Part shown: in pieces, positions 7,046 to 9,407 of the stretch
How positions within the stretch are numbered: position 1 is the first letter of the stretch
Layout of the letters: every line of letters starts with the position of its first letter
Assembly: GCA_001801365.1 (NCBI GenBank)
Contig: MGXL01000128.1
Coordinates: 1,181-10,587, forward strand
Origin: Gammaproteobacteria bacterium RBG_16_57_12
Lineage (GTDB): Bacteria; Pseudomonadota; Gammaproteobacteria; RBG-16-57-12
Length of the DNA stretch: 9,407 nt
Reading direction: 5' to 3'
The notes under the pieces: model-generated
Seen by the model: only the letters and a program-made list of their open reading frames with translations
What the model was told of the DNA's origin: nothing
Databases searched by the model: none
Position numbers and translations under genes: made by a program

Positions 7046-7819
7046 ATGTTATCCATAACGGGCATACCTGCCTTTACCGATAATTATATCTGGATGATAA
7101 CCTCGTCCGGATCCGGTTTTGCAGCCATTGTTGATCCGGGCGATGCCCAGGTTGTGTTGCAGAGGCTGAGCCAACAATCGCTGCAGCCGGTCGCGATCCT
7201 GATTACCCATCATCATCGCGACCATATCGGCGGCATCCGGGAAATTTTGTCCCATTATCAGGTGCCGGTGTATGGTCCTGCCCGCGAGCATATTAACGGC
7301 ATAAGCCATGCCGTTACCGAAGGTGATCAGATCACTATCCCGGAACTGGGGGCAAGTTTCAGAGTGATCGACACGCCGGGACACACCCGCGGTCACGTCT
7401 GCTACCATGGCCATTCACTGTTGTTCTGCGGCGATACCCTGTTTACCGCCGGATGCGGCCGGCTGTTCGAGGGCACGGCGGCGCAGATGCAGGATTCTCT
7501 GCACAGACTGCGCCAGTTACCTGATGATACCCAGGTCTATTGCGCCCATGAATACACCCAGGCCAATCTGGCCTTCGCACGGATTGCCTTGCCGGACAAC
7601 CCCGACATCCGCCGGCGCCAGGAGGACGTTATCAGAAAACGCCGCACAGGATTATCCACCGTACCGGCAAACCTGGGACTGGAGAAACGTACCAACCCCT
7701 TTTTACGCTGGGACGATCCGGTGCTGATCCGCCGAGCAGAAGAATTTACCGCGACCAGACTCGAGGCCCCTGCCGAAATATTTAGTGTGATAAGACACTG
7801 GAAAGATACTTTAGATTAA
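7046..7819 (+). CDS. gloB: Hydroxyacylglutathione hydrolase (glyoxalase II)
   Basis: Hydrolyses S-lactoylglutathione to lactate and glutathione (EC 3.1.2.6), the second step of methylglyoxal detoxification in the cytosol. The 257 residues fit the family. The metallo-beta-lactamase metal ligands are all present: THHHRDH (54-60: H55, H57, D59, H60), H113 in PGHTRGH, D130 in CGDTLF and H168 in CAHEYT. GCGRLFEGT (137-144) follows as in E. coli GloB, and a C-terminal HAGH segment (about 171-257, NPFLRWDD) ends the protein. The start at 7046 gives the canonical N-terminus (MLSITGIPAFTDNYIW). The frame stays open further left to 6782, but that part is antisense to the methyltransferase. The ribosome site is weak (GGGAA, about 10 bases before). 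mltD follows after 62 bases, the same neighbour pair as in E. coli. Confidence 0.97.
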   Translation: MLSITGIPAFTDNYIWMITSSGSGFAAIVDPGDAQVVLQRLSQQSLQPVAILITHHHRDHIGGIREILSHYQVPVYGPAREHINGISHAVTEGDQITIPELGASFRVIDTPGHTRGHVCYHGHSLLFCGDTLFTAGCGRLFEGTAAQMQDSLHRLRQLPDDTQVYCAHEYTQANLAFARIALPDNPDIRRRQEDVIRKRRTGLSTVPANLGLEKRTNPFLRWDDPVLIRRAEEFTATRLEAPAEIFSVIRHWKDTLD

Positions 7820-7881
7820 ACTACTCTATCGCCTGGCCGAAATAATTAAGATCATAATATTGTATCTCCAGAAATATTTTT

Positions 7882-9407
7882 ATGGCTAAACCAATAATAT
7901 TTATAACAATTGCAGCCTGCCTATCCGGGTGTGTCTCTACAGGCGCATACTTGGCCACAGTACATAAAGAATCGGTTCTGGAGCGGAATAATTACCTTGA
8001 CGTATCTGGGTATAATATTTTCTCTGTGCAGGCGCCCCTTTCATCCCCTGTGGCATCTTCGCGGCCCATCCTGTTGAGCTCGTTAACCTATCCCAATGCC
8101 CTTTTCAAAGAGCCTCAGATACCACCTGAAGATGTGATCATTCCCGATCTGTCCGAAAGCAGCGGCGAGAGTGATGATGTGGCCAATGATGAGCCGGCTT
8201 TAGAGGATGAAGAACCCTCGAATACCGACACACCCGAGGACGAGCAAAACGCCGATCTGGGCACACCCGATGAGGGCAGCGATTTGTCTGAAGCCCAGAT
8301 CAATGAACTGGAAATGGAGATATACGATAGCAAGAACAATCCAGTAATCACCGGCAGGCTCTACCACAAGGGCAATAACAACAGTGTCTGGGAAGAAATC
8401 CGCAAGGGATTCTCCTTGCCGGACAGTGATCACCCCGGCGTCAAAGGTGATCTGGACTGGTTTGTGAATAATCCCGATTACCTGCTCCGCACCTCGATTC
8501 GCGCCAAACCCTATCTGCACTTTGTGCTGGAGGAAATCAAAAGCCGAGGCATGCCCACTGAAATCGCCCTGTTACCCATTGTTGAAAGCGCCTACCAACC
8601 CTTTGCCTATTCACACGGGCGCGCTGCGGGCATCTGGCAGTTTATCCCCGGCACCGGGCGCCTGTATGGTTTAAAACAAAACTGGTGGTATGACGGCCGG
8701 CGAGATGTTTATGCCGCCACCCGCGCCGCACTCACCTATCTGCAAAATCTGAGTGAAATGTTCGAAGGCGACTGGTTGCTGGCACTGGCAGCCTATAACT
8801 CCGGCGAAGGCACCGTGGCACGGGCCGTGGCAAAAAATCGTAAGCTCGGCAAAAAAACCGATTTCTGGTCCTTGAAACTACCGCGTGAAACGCGCGGCTA
8901 TGTGCCCAAGCTGCTGGCGCTGGCCACCATCGTCAATGATCCGGATAAATTCAGCTCCACAATGCTGGATATCTCCAATGAACCCTATTTCGCCCTGGTA
9001 AATACCGAGTCGCAACTCGATCTGGCGCTGGCGGCCGAACTTGCCGAACTCAGTACTGATGAGATCTATCAGCTCAATCCCGGTTTCAACCGCTGGGCCA
9101 CTGATCCTGCGGGTCCGCATTATCTACTGCTGCCGATAACCAAGGTCGAAAGTTTCAGCGCCGAACTGGCCAAAGTGCCCGAGAACGAGCGCATCAGTTG
9201 GACTCGCCACCAGGTCAAATCCGGCGAAACCATCGGTCAAATCGCCAAGCGCTACCATACGACCACCCAGCAGATCAAAGAAATCAACAACCTGCGCAGC
9301 CAGATGATCAAGGTTGGCAGTTATCTCCTGATCCCCACAGCCAGCCGCGATACCGCTAGCTACACCATGACGGCGGACCGTCGTCTCGCCTCCATACAGT
9401 CCACCAC
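7882..9407 (+). CDS. mltD: Membrane-bound lytic murein transglycosylase D (3' end outside window)
   Basis: Cleaves the glycan strands of peptidoglycan, forming 1,6-anhydromuramic ends, from the outer membrane. 508 codons are visible without a stop. The N-terminus is a lipoprotein signal with lipobox LSGC and Cys17 as the predicted lipidated residue. Residues 77-150 form an acidic, probably disordered insert with no Lys or Arg. The SLT family 1 domain spans about 205-330: LLPIVESAY with catalytic E235, GIWQF (250-254) and LAAYNSGEG (302-310). A LysM peptidoglycan-binding domain covers about 443-486; family members usually carry further LysM copies, which would lie beyond the window. An in-frame TAA at 7855 and no nearer alternative support the ATG at 7882, though the ribosome site is poor. 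The first codons are AT-rich with several ATA. It lies 62 bases after gloB on the same strand. Cotranscription is plausible, though the gap contains a CATAAT (7853-7858) that could serve as a -10 box. Confidence 0.96.
   Translation, partial: MAKPIIFITIAACLSGCVSTGAYLATVHKESVLERNNYLDVSGYNIFSVQAPLSSPVASSRPILLSSLTYPNALFKEPQIPPEDVIIPDLSESSGESDDVANDEPALEDEEPSNTDTPEDEQNADLGTPDEGSDLSEAQINELEMEIYDSKNNPVITGRLYHKGNNNSVWEEIRKGFSLPDSDHPGVKGDLDWFVNNPDYLLRTSIRAKPYLHFVLEEIKSRGMPTEIALLPIVESAYQPFAYSHGRAAGIWQFIPGTGRLYGLKQNWWYDGRRDVYAATRAALTYLQNLSEMFEGDWLLALAAYNSGEGTVARAVAKNRKLGKKTDFWSLKLPRETRGYVPKLLALATIVNDPDKFSSTMLDISNEPYFALVNTESQLDLALAAELAELSTDEIYQLNPGFNRWATDPAGPHYLLLPITKVESFSAELAKVPENERISWTRHQVKSGETIGQIAKRYHTTTQQIKEINNLRSQMIKVGSYLLIPTASRDTASYTMTADRRLASIQST

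Noticed and set aside
8115..8520. Minus-strand open frames of 78 and 106 codons within mltD
   Set aside because: They are the antisense of the acidic linker (GAT/GAA codons read as Ser/Phe/Ile codons) and have no independent support.

Overview
The window looks like the chromosome of a gammaproteobacterium outside the Enterobacterales, with the edge of an integrated mobile element at its left end. The taxonomic guess rests on a gene cluster, mltD-gloB-methyltransferase(yafS-like)-rnhA-dnaQ, whose order matches Escherichia coli, and on close E. coli-type motifs in GltX, RnhA, GloB and DnaQ. Gene orientations differ from E. coli: here the methyltransferase, rnhA and dnaQ form one codirectional unit, and gloB and mltD diverge from it.

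Layout: (1) Positions 1-431 hold the 3' end of a large serine recombinase whose last twelve codons and stop codon are read antisense through a tRNA-Glu gene. (2) Positions 391-612 hold a minus-strand tRNA operon, tRNA-Ala(GGC) then tRNA-Glu(TTC), driven by a perfect-consensus sigma70 promoter. (3) Positions 716-1522 encode a DUF155/RMND1-type protein with a C-terminal membrane anchor, convergent with and overlapping gltX (1519-2925, minus). (4) Positions 3066-4877 (minus) encode a long-chain acyl-CoA synthetase. (5) Positions 5029-7000 (minus) hold a tight unit: methyltransferase, RNase HI, DNA polymerase III epsilon. (6) Positions 7046-9407 (plus) hold glyoxalase II and a lytic transglycosylase MltD that runs off the window end.

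Most of the window is housekeeping: glutamyl-tRNA synthetase beside a tRNA-Glu gene, replication proofreading and RNA primer/R-loop removal, methylglyoxal detoxification, peptidoglycan turnover and fatty acid activation. The most interesting part is the recombinase/tRNA-Glu junction. There the tRNA has one C-A mismatch in the anticodon stem, as expected if its 3' half came with the element and its 5' half from the host. The second unusual feature is a long, strictly acidic, probably disordered insert in MltD between the lipobox and the catalytic domain. I found no CRISPR array, insertion sequence, rRNA gene or convincing intrinsic terminator, and no stretch above 300 bases lacks a gene.
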